A stretch of 64,000 nucleotides of DNA from positions 2,721,695 to 2,785,694 of the forward strand of contig OY755190.1 in assembly GCA_963576735.1 (NCBI GenBank), given 5' to 3'. Below are positions 41,780 to 53,000 of the stretch, in pieces; within the stretch, counting starts at the first letter, position 1, and every line of letters starts with the position of its first letter. Under the pieces are notes generated by a model, which was not told where the DNA came from, made no database searches, and was given only the letters and a program-made list of their open reading frames with translations. This DNA comes from Bedellia somnulentella (Eukaryota; Arthropoda; Insecta; Lepidoptera; Bedelliidae). Both the position numbers and the translations under genes were made by a program.

Positions 41780-42685
41780 ATGGATTTTGAGCCGGAGTAG
41801 GTACCAAAGATTCCCTCCTTTTATTGTCATACTGTAGTTCAATACATACCTAACAGAGGTACCTATCTACCTAGAGAAGTAGAAACATTCATAAATGTGG
41901 TAATTATATTTCTAAAACCGAGATCTAAAATTTATAACTTTTTGAAAAAACTGAAAAGATCCTGATAAATGAACCACACATAAAATAAATTAACTAATTC
42001 AATATGCTATATCTATAACACTTCTTATCTCGTAGTTTTAAAGTTCCATCTCTTTGGTGCGATTACCTATTTGCTTTCAGGCTTTTAGATATGTCTTTAG
42101 GGGTCCCTAACCGAATGACGCCTTGAAGAATTTTCTCAAGTTTATCAAATACCCAAGAGGTGGAGACATCTTTTTAGAGATATACAATAGTCGCTGGTAA
42201 TATTAAATGCAATTTCTTATGAATCAGTGTAGGTGTAGCCTAAAAAAGTAGTTCCTTATTTCTTCTGTGAATTTCACGCATGTGTCTCAGATATGGAATA
42301 GTTTCTACAGAACCATAGAGAAACTTCTTTTATGAAGTAACTTGTCTTTTATTTGAGTGTCTTCGATGTCCACTTTCCCGCCAAATTGCGTTTCATAGTT
42401 ACCTTTATTGGAATAGTTCGGGAACATGTAAGTCGGGACTTAGGACATATTGGCCGATGAACTTATTTCGTTTTAAGATAGTATTGAGTTCACTTACATT
42501 AAAGATATACTTAGATAGAAAGATATCTAGAAAAAACCTTAAGATTTTATATACATGGGATTATGTTAAGCTTAATTATTGTTTATACCTTGCGGGATGC
42601 AATTGACAAATTAAATTATAACTTTTTACTGTATGAAATGAAATTGAAACTTGAGTAGGTATGTTTCAATCTCATATCTTATTGC
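41780..42685. other. AT-rich stretch, nothing assigned
   Basis: No supported gene, RNA or element; open frames are short and without recognisable content. Confidence 0.35.
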
Positions 42686-42689
42686 ATAT

Positions 42690-42872
42690 GATGCTGCGTA
42701 GTGTCGGCTTAGAATAGCACTATCCCATTTATTCCGGTACGTACGAGGCGACTAACGGTTTTGGAGCTTTTTAAGGGATTTTTGGCCGATGCGGTTGGAG
42801 ACTCATCACCAACAACCTTTATTTTACCATCTTTTCCCCACGCAACTTCCAAATTTGGCTAAGAAATTTCTA
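42690..42872 (+). repeat. SINE-1, left part, split by the jockey-type LINE
   Basis: A plus-strand head and body from GCGTAGTGTCGGCTTAGAAT to TTTGGCTAAGAAATTTCTAC. The missing end of the same SINE (CCTTACGTCTGGCTACCCC to GTGAGTATATG) resumes at 46263, after the LINE. Confidence 0.75.
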
Positions 42873-42897
42873 CATATAAAATAATTTAATATGTCAC

Positions 42898-43113
42898 GTG
42901 ACATGTTGTCAAAGCGACAATTTGTTTTGTTTGGATTTGAATAAGTTTTTACCTTATTCAAATTATCGACTGGGTACTGTATACATACCCTTAAATCAAA
43001 AGCGGAACATTGCTAAATTATTAGCATATAATATATCTGACCCCCATATATTTAATATAAGGGGAAACTTACTTCTAGTATGCGATGGTGGAAACCATAA
43101 TTTAAACTTTTAA
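42898..43113 (+). pseudogene. Possible C-terminal remnant of LINE ORF1
   Basis: A 71-codon open frame ending TAA eight bases before the ORF2 ATG, in the position where ORF1 should end. No zinc knuckles are visible and I do not recognise the sequence, so the call rests on position only. Confidence 0.3.
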
Positions 43114-43121
43114 GAGTGACA

Positions 43122-46097
43122 ATGGAAGAGCCTCCTGTCGTCCTTAAGTCGTCACCTAACATCAATATTGTAAACAAGGAAGGAGGTTCTTCTGGCAATA
43201 TTAATAAAAAGAATACTTTACAAGGAGTCTCCCAGTTTAAACTTGTATGTCAAAATACTCAGGGGTTTTCTTGTAAAGAATTAGAAATAGAACTGTTTTT
43301 GGAAAAATATGAAATAGATTGTTTATGTGTTACTGAACACTGGCTTAAGAATTGCGAACTCATATTTGGTTTTGAAAACTATTATTTAGCTAGCAACTAC
43401 TGCCGCAATTCTAAAGCCTGTGGTGGCTCCGCTATTTTTTTAAAAAATAATATTAAATCAAAAATTCGTAATGATATTGTAAAGTTAAGCGTTGAGCAAG
43501 TCGTGGAATTATCCTGCATAGAGTTAAAAAACTATTTCTTAGTATGTGTGTATCGACCCCCTTATAACCAAAATTATGATAAATTCGAAAATGTAATGGA
43601 AGATGTATTAAGCAAAGTTTTCAGGAATAAAAAACGTATAATAATATGTGGAGACTTCAATGTGGATCTCCTACAAGACAGTTATCTTAAAACACGGTTG
43701 ATGAGTTTATTCCAATCGTTCAATTTAGAAAATTTATTCTTGGAACCGACTAGAATCAAAACATGCTTAGATAATGTATTTACTAATGCAGATTTTTCAA
43801 GTAAAAGTGTTATAAATAAACTAAAGTCTGATCACAGCGGCCTTTTTGTTAGCTTTCCTCTAGAGATACCAGAACCAAAAATTGTTATTAAAAAAAGGCA
43901 TATTACTGCTAGTAAAGTAGAAAAATATATAAATATAATAAGCTCTAAGTTGCCTACATTTACAATTAATAAAAACTCAGATACTAGCTATGATATCTTT
44001 TATAATGTTCTGATAAATGAGTTTAATGAAATTTTCAATGTAAAAAATTTAACTATTACCAGTAAATTTAAGTTTTGTGAGTGGGCAACACCAAGTATTT
44101 ATAGATCAAGAGAAAAACTCTTCGATTTATATGATCAAAAAGCTTATAGTAATAATAATGAATTGAGTGAATATGTAAAAAAATACTCAAAAATATTTAA
44201 TAAAGTATGTAAAGAGGCTAAAGCCAGATACCTAAGCCGACGTATCCGAACATCCGATAATAAAGTTAAAACAGTGTGGAATATTATCAACACCCAAACA
44301 GGCCGAGGTAAACCATGTGATCAGGAGTTCTGTGTTCGATCTGATAAAGGTCTGACTACCTCTAATGAGGAAATCGCTTGTATTTTTGAAAAATATTTTA
44401 CTGACATACCATCAAAAACAACTGAATATTTAAACACATCGGTCATAAAAGCTCAACACTTGTTACAACAAAATGTTGATAGGTGCGAAACTTTGTTTTG
44501 TTTTAAAGATGTCAGCCCTACAGATATCGAAAAATGTTTTAAATCATTTAAACTAAAAAGTTCTGAAGACATTTGGGGTATGTCAGTGAAAGTTTGCCAT
44601 AATTTTATTGTAACTTTGTCTCCATATTTAGCAGACATATTTAATGAATGTATAAGAAATAAAATCTTTCCAAATCTCATGAAACATAGTAAAATTGTAC
44701 CTCTTCTTAAATCCGGAGGAGATAAAATTAGTCCTGATGGTTATAGACCCATATCAATTCTGCCAGTTTTAAGTAAAATTTTCGAAAAACTAATGTTCAA
44801 TCAAATGCTTTTGCATTTCGCTTCAAACAAATTGTTTCATCCAAAACAATTTGGCTTTACGAAGGGCCGCTCTACCACCGATGCAGGCGTTGCCTTAATG
44901 AAACACATTTTTGATTCGTGGGAACGCAAAAATGATGCTGTTGGTTTGTTTTGCGATCTTACGAAGGCATTTGATTGTGCAGATCATGAAATCCTTTTTA
45001 TTAAATTAGAACATTATGGCATACAAGGTGACGCACTTAAATTAATAAAGTCTTACTTTTCGGATCGGATACAGAAAGTGCAAATCAATAATGCAATATC
45101 ACCTGGAACTCATGTAAAAATGGGTGTTCCGCAGGGTTCTATTTTGGGCCCATTTTTATTTTTAGTTTATATTAATGATTTGCCGTTCATGGTCGAGAAA
45201 ATGTCCGAGATAGTGTTATTTGCTGATGATACTTCTTTAGTATTTGACGTTGAAAGAAATAATCAGAATATTGACGAGGTGAATAACACGGTTTCACAGA
45301 TTCAAACATGGTTTGCTTCCAATAATCTTGTACTGAATGGTAAAAAAACCAAATGCATTAAATTTGTATTACCTAATGTTAGGTGCGTTGATAACGAAAT
45401 AATTTTAAATAATGAAAAGTTAGTATTTTCGGATGACACAGTTTTCTTAGGGATAACTCTGGACTCCAAGCTCCAATGGGGACCCCACATTAGCTCACTA
45501 GCTGGCAGGCTAAGTAGTGCTGCATATGCCGTTAGGAAAATAAGACATTTGACAGATGTACAGACAGCTCGATTAGTTTATTACAGCTATTTTCATAGTG
45601 TAATGTCTTACGGTATTTTACTCTGGGGCAGAGCAGCTGATGTTGGTTCCATATTTATTCTCCAAAAGAGAGCAATAAGAGCTATATACAATTTGAGATC
45701 CCGAGATTCCCTGAGGGAATTGTTTAAAACAATAAATATAATGACACTGCCATGTCAATATATTTATGAAAATATTATGTATGTAAGAAAGAATCAGGCC
45801 TCTTTTGTGAAAAATTGTGACAGACATATTCGAAACCTGAGAGACAACAATAAAATATCAGTACCAAAATACAGATTGTCAAAAGTAAATACATCTTTCA
45901 TGGGGTTATGCGTAAAAATGTATAATAAAATACCTGAGGACATTTTAAATTTAACAGAAACAAAATTCAAAGCAGCAGTTAAAAGAAATCTTAGTTCGAA
46001 AGCCTATTACAATGTCAATGATTACATTAATGATGAAGTGGCTTGGTGTCATCAGGGCTCTGTGCAGGATGTTTCCGGGCTAACACCAAAATTGTAA
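43122..46097 (+). CDS. Jockey-type LINE ORF2: AP endonuclease plus reverse transcriptase
   Basis: An open 991-codon frame from ATG 43122. The AP-type endonuclease spans about 38-245, with VCQNTQGF, CVTEHWL, VYRPPY, CGDFNVD near 178 and SDHSGLF near 238. The reverse transcriptase spans about 500-780, with SKIVPLLKSGG, YRPISILPVLSKIFEKL, FCDLTKAFD near 612, GVPQGSILGPFLF and catalytic FADD near 702. The C-terminal region ends in a block typical of the jockey group (KFKAAVKRNLSSKAYYNVND). No stops or shifts are seen. It has no RNase H. With ORF1 truncated the element could not move unaided. Confidence 0.85.
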   Translation: MEEPPVVLKSSPNINIVNKEGGSSGNINKKNTLQGVSQFKLVCQNTQGFSCKELEIELFLEKYEIDCLCVTEHWLKNCELIFGFENYYLASNYCRNSKACGGSAIFLKNNIKSKIRNDIVKLSVEQVVELSCIELKNYFLVCVYRPPYNQNYDKFENVMEDVLSKVFRNKKRIIICGDFNVDLLQDSYLKTRLMSLFQSFNLENLFLEPTRIKTCLDNVFTNADFSSKSVINKLKSDHSGLFVSFPLEIPEPKIVIKKRHITASKVEKYINIISSKLPTFTINKNSDTSYDIFYNVLINEFNEIFNVKNLTITSKFKFCEWATPSIYRSREKLFDLYDQKAYSNNNELSEYVKKYSKIFNKVCKEAKARYLSRRIRTSDNKVKTVWNIINTQTGRGKPCDQEFCVRSDKGLTTSNEEIACIFEKYFTDIPSKTTEYLNTSVIKAQHLLQQNVDRCETLFCFKDVSPTDIEKCFKSFKLKSSEDIWGMSVKVCHNFIVTLSPYLADIFNECIRNKIFPNLMKHSKIVPLLKSGGDKISPDGYRPISILPVLSKIFEKLMFNQMLLHFASNKLFHPKQFGFTKGRSTTDAGVALMKHIFDSWERKNDAVGLFCDLTKAFDCADHEILFIKLEHYGIQGDALKLIKSYFSDRIQKVQINNAISPGTHVKMGVPQGSILGPFLFLVYINDLPFMVEKMSEIVLFADDTSLVFDVERNNQNIDEVNNTVSQIQTWFASNNLVLNGKKTKCIKFVLPNVRCVDNEIILNNEKLVFSDDTVFLGITLDSKLQWGPHISSLAGRLSSAAYAVRKIRHLTDVQTARLVYYSYFHSVMSYGILLWGRAADVGSIFILQKRAIRAIYNLRSRDSLRELFKTINIMTLPCQYIYENIMYVRKNQASFVKNCDRHIRNLRDNNKISVPKYRLSKVNTSFMGLCVKMYNKIPEDILNLTETKFKAAVKRNLSSKAYYNVNDYINDEVAWCHQGSVQDVSGLTPKL

Positions 46098-46262
46098 TGG
46101 ACGTTAAAAAAAGATGTGTGTTGACGAGTTTCTTACGGGTTCTTCTCTCAACAAAACACCTTCCGAATCCGAAGTAAACTTAGTATTAAGTTAAAATTTG
46201 ACGTTCAAAAAACAAAGATTTATCTTTTTATTTTGAAATAAATGATTATTTTTTTATTTTAC
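46098..46262 (+). promoter_or_regulatory. 3-prime UTR of the jockey-type LINE
   Basis: TTCTTCTCTCAACAAAACAC, CTTCCGAATCCGAAG, TTTGACGTTCAAAAAAC and a TTGAAATAAATG polyadenylation-type end. The same series of blocks, more or less changed, forms the LINE-end relics at 10024-10165 and 29335-29462. Confidence 0.6.
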
Positions 46263-46316
46263 ATCCTTACGTCTGGCTACCCCTTCTAGGGATTTATAGC
46301 CGTGAGTATATGTATC
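46263..46316 (+). repeat. SINE-1, right part, split by the jockey-type LINE
   Basis: The last 50 bases of SINE-1 (TCTGGCTACCCCTTCTAGGG, ATTTATAGCCGTGAGTATAT, GTATC). They complete the left part at 42690-42872. Confidence 0.7.
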
Positions 46317-46456
46317 TTATTGCAAAAAGTAGTAATATTCTTTACATTTGGTGACTTTGTCAACACACTCAACATTGTTTATATAATTCATTTTCTGCCT
46401 TGTTAAGGGAAGTACGTGGTAAGGACTGAGCATAAACATAGTCATGTAGATTTCAT

Positions 46457-46640
46457 ACATACATACATATTCTTACGCCGTTAGTTCCCATTGGGGTAGG
46501 CAGAGACTATCGATCGCCACTTTGTACGATCCTGGCACACCTCTCTGGCTTCGTTTACATCCATCAATCCTTTCATACATGCTCTTTTATTCTTCATACT
46601 GCGGACACCTGCCTTTTTGAGCACATTTTCTGCTTTTTTG
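46457..46640 (-). mobile_element. TATG-tailed LINE 3-prime end
   Basis: Reverse orientation: (CATA)n, TTCTTACGCCGTTAGTTCCC, GACTATCGATCGCCACTTTG, and the antisense of the last 45 or so codons (TTCATACTGCGGACACCTGC). Nearly identical to 26152-26347. Confidence 0.75.
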
Positions 46641-46802
46641 TAGATTTCCTTGCCAAAAATAATGTGTGGGTGCATTGAGTAGGTAACCAAAAAGGAAAAA
46701 CATTGAAATATATAACAATAATTTATATTCCTTCAATAACAGCATAATATTTCAGTCTTTTAAATGTATATCCATTTCAATTCAAGAACGTTGAGTAATA
46801 AA

Positions 46803-46808
46803 TTTATT
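46803..46808 (-). terminator. Polyadenylation signal of the acetyltransferase gene
   Basis: AATAAA on the minus strand about 18 bases past the stop codon of exon 4. It is unusually close to the stop, giving a very short 3-prime UTR if used. Confidence 0.5.
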
Positions 46809-46826
46809 GACCAAACTTTAATACAT

Positions 46827-47057
46827 TTAAACACTAGATTGTGCTTTAATATCCTTAAGCTTCTCTTTAGTTTTCTCCAAAAGAGTGCTTGGGTCGTCGT
46901 TAGCCAAATCTTCAAGAGCGTTGCCAGAGAGCCTGTAATAGCACCAATCTTCTTCTTCCGTCAAATTTATGGCTCCCTTCGTCTCGTAAAACAGACGAGC
47001 ATCGTTCCATTGCAGGACATGAAAATCTAAGCGTTTACACTTACTTGCGTGGGCTTC
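46827..47057 (-). CDS. Acetyltransferase exon 4 (terminal)
   Basis: The acceptor is CTTTGCAG before GAAGCCCACGC. It codes for the last 76 residues (SKCKRLDFHVLQWNDAR, then GAINLTEEEDWCYYR) and a stop TAA. The open frame extends upstream into the intron, but the splice site and the family alignment set the exon edge at 47057. Confidence 0.85.
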   Translation of the reverse strand, partial: EAHASKCKRLDFHVLQWNDARLFYETKGAINLTEEEDWCYYRLSGNALEDLANDDPSTLLEKTKEKLKDIKAQSSV

Positions 47058-50000
47058 CTGCAAAGTTATTGGAAGAAAATTTAAAATGTAACTGCTGTTA
47101 ACTGAATACAATTACCGCAGTTTTTATGGTTCTAACGACCTATTTCTGAATTGAGTATTCCAGCTGAGAACAACTTAAGTATCACATAATTTAATGTTTT
47201 TTGACATGAATTCCTCATGTGGGGATTATTACTCATAAATAAAAGATGTTATTAAAGGAAAGAAAAATTTCGACACTGGCGGGGTTTGAACCCGCGACCC
47301 GCGCGACCCGCGCGTTTAAACAGCGACGGGGGCGTATACCCGAAGGTCGCGGGTTCAAACCCCGCCAGTGTCGAAATTTTTCTTTCCTTTAATAACATCT
47401 TTTATTTATGAACTTAAGTATCGTTCTGTCGCATTGAAATCTTAACAACTGAATGAGACAAAACGATACTTAACTCGTTCTCAGCTTGAATACTCAATTC
47501 AGCAATCGGGCGTTAGTGAGCTAGATTTTTTGAGTTCTGGTCAGTTTATGTATTGTTTTGATGCAGTAAACAGCTTTTCATCTATGAATGTTTGGTGGTT
47601 ATCATTTTAACACCGCATAACATTTTGTCACTAATCGATGTTTGGACAACAACTTATTATTTACTTTATTGATATAACAAGGACGTAAGAGATCCTAACG
47701 TAAGTAATTTTAAATTCATAACGTAGGTTCTTACGTTATTATCTTCAAAATTGCCTCTGTTATAAAATGCAGAAAAAAAAGAATCTAATTTATTAAACCG
47801 AAACATCTTGTTCGTTGCAGTGTTTTGTTGCGAGTAGTACAATGTTCGCAAAATTAAGTCTGTTAAACTAAAGTGTTGAACTTTCACGTTGCTACAAAAA
47901 GATTCCACGGTGCCTATTTCGTGCAACATTGCAACTAAAATCTCCATCACCCGAAGACCAGATTTCATTTGACACTGGCTAACGACGCACTCATTTATTG
48001 CGAATTGAGTTCACTGGAAACACTCTAGTCAAAGCTTTTGACACGTTTTTGCAACCAAATTTCAATGAAACCCGAACTTTCTAAATGCTTTTCAAAGTTC
48101 ATTTTGTAATTCAGGACTACGTACGTTTGTTGGCGATGTGAGTGCCGGATATTTTATGACTTTTCATTACGAGTCTTTATACGGCGATGACAATTTAACA
48201 AGTAGCATTGGAATGGGAATTTGTTAAGTATTCAACACATGATGACACTGATGTGATAATAACACATGTCATTAATATTAATAGAAAAGTTTGTAACCGA
48301 TGAGTCTTAAAAACTTACAATTACATAATAGGCTATAATAGAAAATCATACGGATTTATGACTTTTCTCCAGAATAGGTCTATTAAAAGAACATAAAAAA
48401 CTATTTGAAGTTTCAGATTTAAGTATGTTCTAATAAACTTTAACTAACTTTCATTAAAATTCGACGATTGAAAGCCTAATTCAGTCTTTTAGTCCCCAAT
48501 CCTTATTCATAAGATCAGTCTGATAAGTCGTCTCTTTTAACTTAAAAGGTTCAGCGGTTACTTAGACAGCTTAAAGGACTTAAAAGACTGTACAGTCGGC
48601 GCCTTAGAGTCGTAAAATTTAAATCAGATACAATTAAAGGATAAACGATAATGATCTTTTATTGAAATATTTACACTCTCTAAAATATTAATAAAAGAAT
48701 CTAATAGTACACAAAAAGGTTCACTCGAACGCCAGCTCTCTAGTAAAAGACTGAGTTCTTAAGTACTTTTAGCCGTTTAAGTTGTTTAAGCCTTCTAGTC
48801 TTATACGTTGACTGACTCAGTCGTATCATTAAAGACTGCTTAAGACTGCTTGCTTAAGCAATATTGGATCAAAAGAGGCTGCTTTAATTTGGAAAAATAT
48901 GGTTTGTCACTTGTTCGTCCAGAATCGTTCAAAGGAGGACCCTTCTATACATAACCAATAGAAATTAATAGCGCAGCCTGTAAAGATAATGTTTATTTTA
49001 TTTTTATTTATTGAACAACAGTTATATACTCTTAATTGTACAATTTACATAGTATAATACCTAATTATTCGGAGACCCCAGTCGAGACAAAAGTACCCGT
49101 TTACTTTCCTAGAGTTTTCAAAAAATTACGCTGACTTCTTTTAATACGTAAATACGCAAATTAAGGAAGTGATAATATAAAGTATGTGTAATGATAAATT
49201 GTCGGCAAAAAAAACATCTATTAATTTTACCTTAACAACGGCCTGAAAGAGTCTTGCCCCAACACCTTTTCCCCTTTGACTTCTCTTCACATACAAGTCC
49301 TCCATCATCATTGACCTCCCTTCCCATGTGGAGTAAGTCGGGAAGTATAGAGCATAGCCGATGAGAGGGTCAGTACCTATGTCAGGTTTTTGGACCTCAG
49401 CAACCAAACAACGGAACCGAGGAGGTATGGTTTCAAAACCGTCGCGGATTAAATCTAGGAAGAAGAATAAACCAAGGGTTTTTTAAAAAATATATATATA
49501 TTTCTGTAATAGAGTAGCAAGCTTTAGAATTAGCATTCTTTTGTCACTTTTGAAAGTTGTGTAGGGAAGAGTTTGTTTCAATTGTGTTTTTCAAACAAAG
49601 GATTCAAGCAAATTCTTCATAAATACCTAATTTATAAAATAGCAATTAAAAAAACTGGTAAGGTCGGTAGAGGACGACTACGGAGGACACATTGAGATCA
49701 AATGGAAAATGCGCTTAAAAAGTCAGGAGTGCATAGTCTAAAGATTAAAGAACATGAATAAAAAGATTGATGAATGTTAAACAAGCTCAAGAGTTTTGTC
49801 ATGATCGAACAAATTGAATCTCACTTGACTGGTTTATAACATTGCAATTAGCATTTCACTACAAACATCGACTTGTTCAATTTCTATGAAATAAAAAACT
49901 AGAAGTATCAAACGGATATTTTTACAGCCTTTGTTTAACTTGCAAAGTTTGTATGCGATTGTTCGGAACAGAATTTGCAACTAAATTTTAAAGCAGTTAG

Positions 50001-53000
50001 CCCACCCAACTGGATGGGACGGAATTTTGCATACACATATTTTTGTTTTGTTTGCATGAAATGAATCGCTTGCCAAGTGACTATATTTTAAACAGATTTT
50101 TCCGGTGTATGCTAGTCTGGCGTGATTTATGTATTAACGTTGTAACGGTAAAGAGGATGGATGACAGTAATTTGGTGACTGGAATATATAGATTTTTAAT
50201 GAGAAAGGTAATGTAGAAGACGATCTTGTATGAAACATTAAGATCAATTAGAAAACATGGTCAAAAAGGCACGAGACTGAAGAGTGAAGAATATGGAAGA
50301 GCATGTATGAAAATATTGATCGCTGTAGGTCAAACTGGAGAGGTTTGCCAGTTTCAAACAATTTGCCGATCATGGCTACTCCAATGGCGTTAATGGGGAG
50401 GGTATATCTGAGAATGTATGTTGATAAATTGAAGTTGGTGAAGGAAAACGTAGTGAGGAAATCCAACTGAATGAATTCTACCGTCCAGAATCTAAAATGT
50501 AGTAATGGCCATTTTGGTCATTTTGAGTTAATTGAATATTTGTGATCAGGAAATTCGCGCTATTTTTCTGTCTTTTCCATGTTTTCCTAAGACTGTTTTA
50601 GTACTTTGAAAATCGGTCAAATAGTCTAATTTACAAGTTAAAATGCAGTAAAACACATCAAATATGAAGTAAAGTTTATAAACAGTAATAATATAAAAAT
50701 ATAATACTAATTAACATGCAGTTGGAGCTAACATACTGCTTTCTTATTTAAATCAATGTTCTATCATCATTGACACAAACACATATTAAAACACAGTTCA
50801 TCTCATGTTGAATAGAGATCAAAACTATTGTAACGCATTTTAGTAAGGTAATCACTATATTTTCAATGCAGTACCCCCTGTACTGCATTGAAAATATAGT
50901 GGTTAAAATTTATTATTTAATTTATTTGTATGTTAAAGCGATTTGTGTCATTATTATATTGGGTCTATAATATCCACACTAATAATTTAAAAAAAGTACA
51001 TACATACAAACATACATATACTCACGCCCTTAATTCCCATTGGGGTAGGCAGAGACTATCGATCGCCACTTTAAGTACTTTGACAAAAATGTTTTTTTCT
51101 TTTTAGAAATACAACCAATATTTTTTTAATACTTTAAATATGTTTATCTCGGTATCATCTTTTTGCTATTATTGCGTTTTTGCTTTTGGATGGCAGAATT
51201 GTGCAGTGCCAGTTTTTGCCACAAGAGGCAATATTCCTATCTTTCTATCATCTGTTAACTCTAAAATGACTTAATTAAACTTCAAAAAGTGTCATAAATT
51301 GCAGTATGTAGTATGAATATTATTTAAAACATAATTGTATAATAATTAAAGAATAAATAAAGGAAAGAAAAATTTCGACACAGGCGGGGATCGAACCCGC
51401 GACCTCGGGTAAACGCCCCGACGCACTGTGGGCAGGACAGGTCGGTATCGGATCGAAAATATATAACTTCATGAGTTTTTGTCCTAAAGTGATGAAATTT
51501 GGTACATATATGCAGTAAGGTGTGGATATTCAAATAATGTATAATTTCTAATTAAAAAATTTTTTTTTTTTTTGTTTTTTTTTTATTCTTACGCAAAATA
51601 AGTGCAAACTTGATAATATACCCTCGTTATCAATGAATATTAATTAATTTTGAACGGTGGTAAACCGCAAAAGATACCGATTTTCTGTTCCGTCCTTTAT
51701 AACATTCTTGCTGATATTTTCCAAAACCGCAAACATCCGCAGCAGATTTTTTTTTTGTTGTGTTATAGAATAGTTAGACTATCAATTAACACAAATTGTA
51801 GCGCGTGCGGAGACGTGGGTAATAATGAAAACCTTCGACGAAATAAATAAATCAGTGAAAAATATGGTATGTCACTTTTTAAGTACCTACTGATACATTT
51901 GTCGCTTTTTTAGAAATCAATGACATGTATTCTAATAAACATGAAATAAGCTTTCCAAAAATGTATGATACTGCATATCGGTAGCAAATATTTCTTTCAC
52001 AATATGGTTTTGAAATACGTGTACACAAAGATATAAGTTTGGTACTCCTATGTTGTATATACTTTCTACACATGAAAAATAATGTCATTTTGTGCAATTT
52101 TGTGAAAAAACGTAATGAATATTATATTACAATTATTAGAGAACCAAATAAAATAACCATATTAGACAAATTATGATATTCGTAAAAAGTATTTTCGATA
52201 TGCTCTTGTTCTACCGTTTTCCACAGTGCGACGCTCTGCCAACTGAGCTACCGTGTCAGTGGGCTGCCAGTACGAAATTCTCCTATCCTTTATTTCTTTT
52301 ACACGTTTAAGTAGTGTTTGCGTTTCCTACCTCCGAATTATTACTAATTCGAAAGGAATTTCGTACTGGCAGCCAACTGACACGGTAGCTCAGTTGGCAG
52401 AGCGTCGGGGCGTTTACCCGAGGTCGCGGGTTCGATCCCCGCCTGTGTCGAAATTTTTCTTTCCTTTATTTATTCTTTAATTATTAGTAATAATCCCCAC
52501 ATGAGGTTTTCATGAACAAAAAGATTTAAATTACATAATTGTATAACTTTAATCTTAACCTTTCGAGTCCCGACGTTTCAAAACAAAAATCGCTTCAAAT
52601 CCCGGGAACAAATATGGTGCCGACTCTAAATCGCGTCGGCGGGTCTTAGAAGAACTAAATTGCCGACTCGATATTATGACAGTGGGACTCAGAGATACTA
52701 TTTTTTTTTCTACAGGATGATTAATTTCTATACCATTGGTTAAAGGTTATATAACTTACTAAATATAATTGGGAAACATATATTTTATGAATGTACCGTA
52801 TTAATAGATTTGCTTTTTAAAAAAACATAAAAAGCAGAATTTTAACTTAAAATTTTATGAGGCTAAATATATTGCGATTTGATGATAGAGTAGCATCAAA
52901 AAGCTTTTTTTGAACTTAATTTTATAATATTAAGGACACAGTGTTTAATACATAATTAATAACATTGGACAATTTGTTTATTTTACTTAACATTCTATGA

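Larger units (their letters stand above)
42873..46262 (+). mobile_element. Jockey-type LINE inserted in a SINE-1
   Basis: It occupies the gap between the two halves of one SINE-1; ACAT stands on both sides (a short target duplication at best). It contains a short open frame (end of a possible ORF1), a complete ORF2, and a 160-bp 3-prime UTR ending TTGAAATAAATGATTATTTT. The 5-prime part of ORF1 is missing, so the copy is 5-prime truncated. Confidence 0.75.
51343..52532 (+). mobile_element. tRNA-fold-back retroposon (14-bp target duplication), split by a Transib-like insertion
   Basis: Flanked by ACATAATTGTATAA at 51329-51342 and 52533-52546. Leaving out 51424-52228 and one CGACG, its two arms of about 125 bp (AAAGAATAAATAAAGGAAAG ... 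CAGTACGAAATTC, and the inverse at 52360-52490) are almost identical and each contains a full tRNA-like core, head to head. About 80 bp of body (TTTACACGTTTAAGTAGTG, CTACCTCCGAATTATTAC) separates them. The right end carries AATAATCCCCACATGAGG. It lies in intron 2. Confidence 0.75.

Noticed and set aside
47666..47968. 100-codon minus-strand open frame in intron 3
   Set aside because: No recognisable motif, no splice context and AT-rich composition; not enough to call a gene.
51424..52228. hAT element
   Set aside because: No 8-bp duplication can be found at any shift of the boundary; a 5-bp CGACG duplication restores the target exactly.
52379..52449. tRNA-Asn (anticodon GTT)
   Set aside because: The cloverleaf is complete, but the base before the anticodon is C instead of T, and the core has an inverted partner within the same repeat unit.
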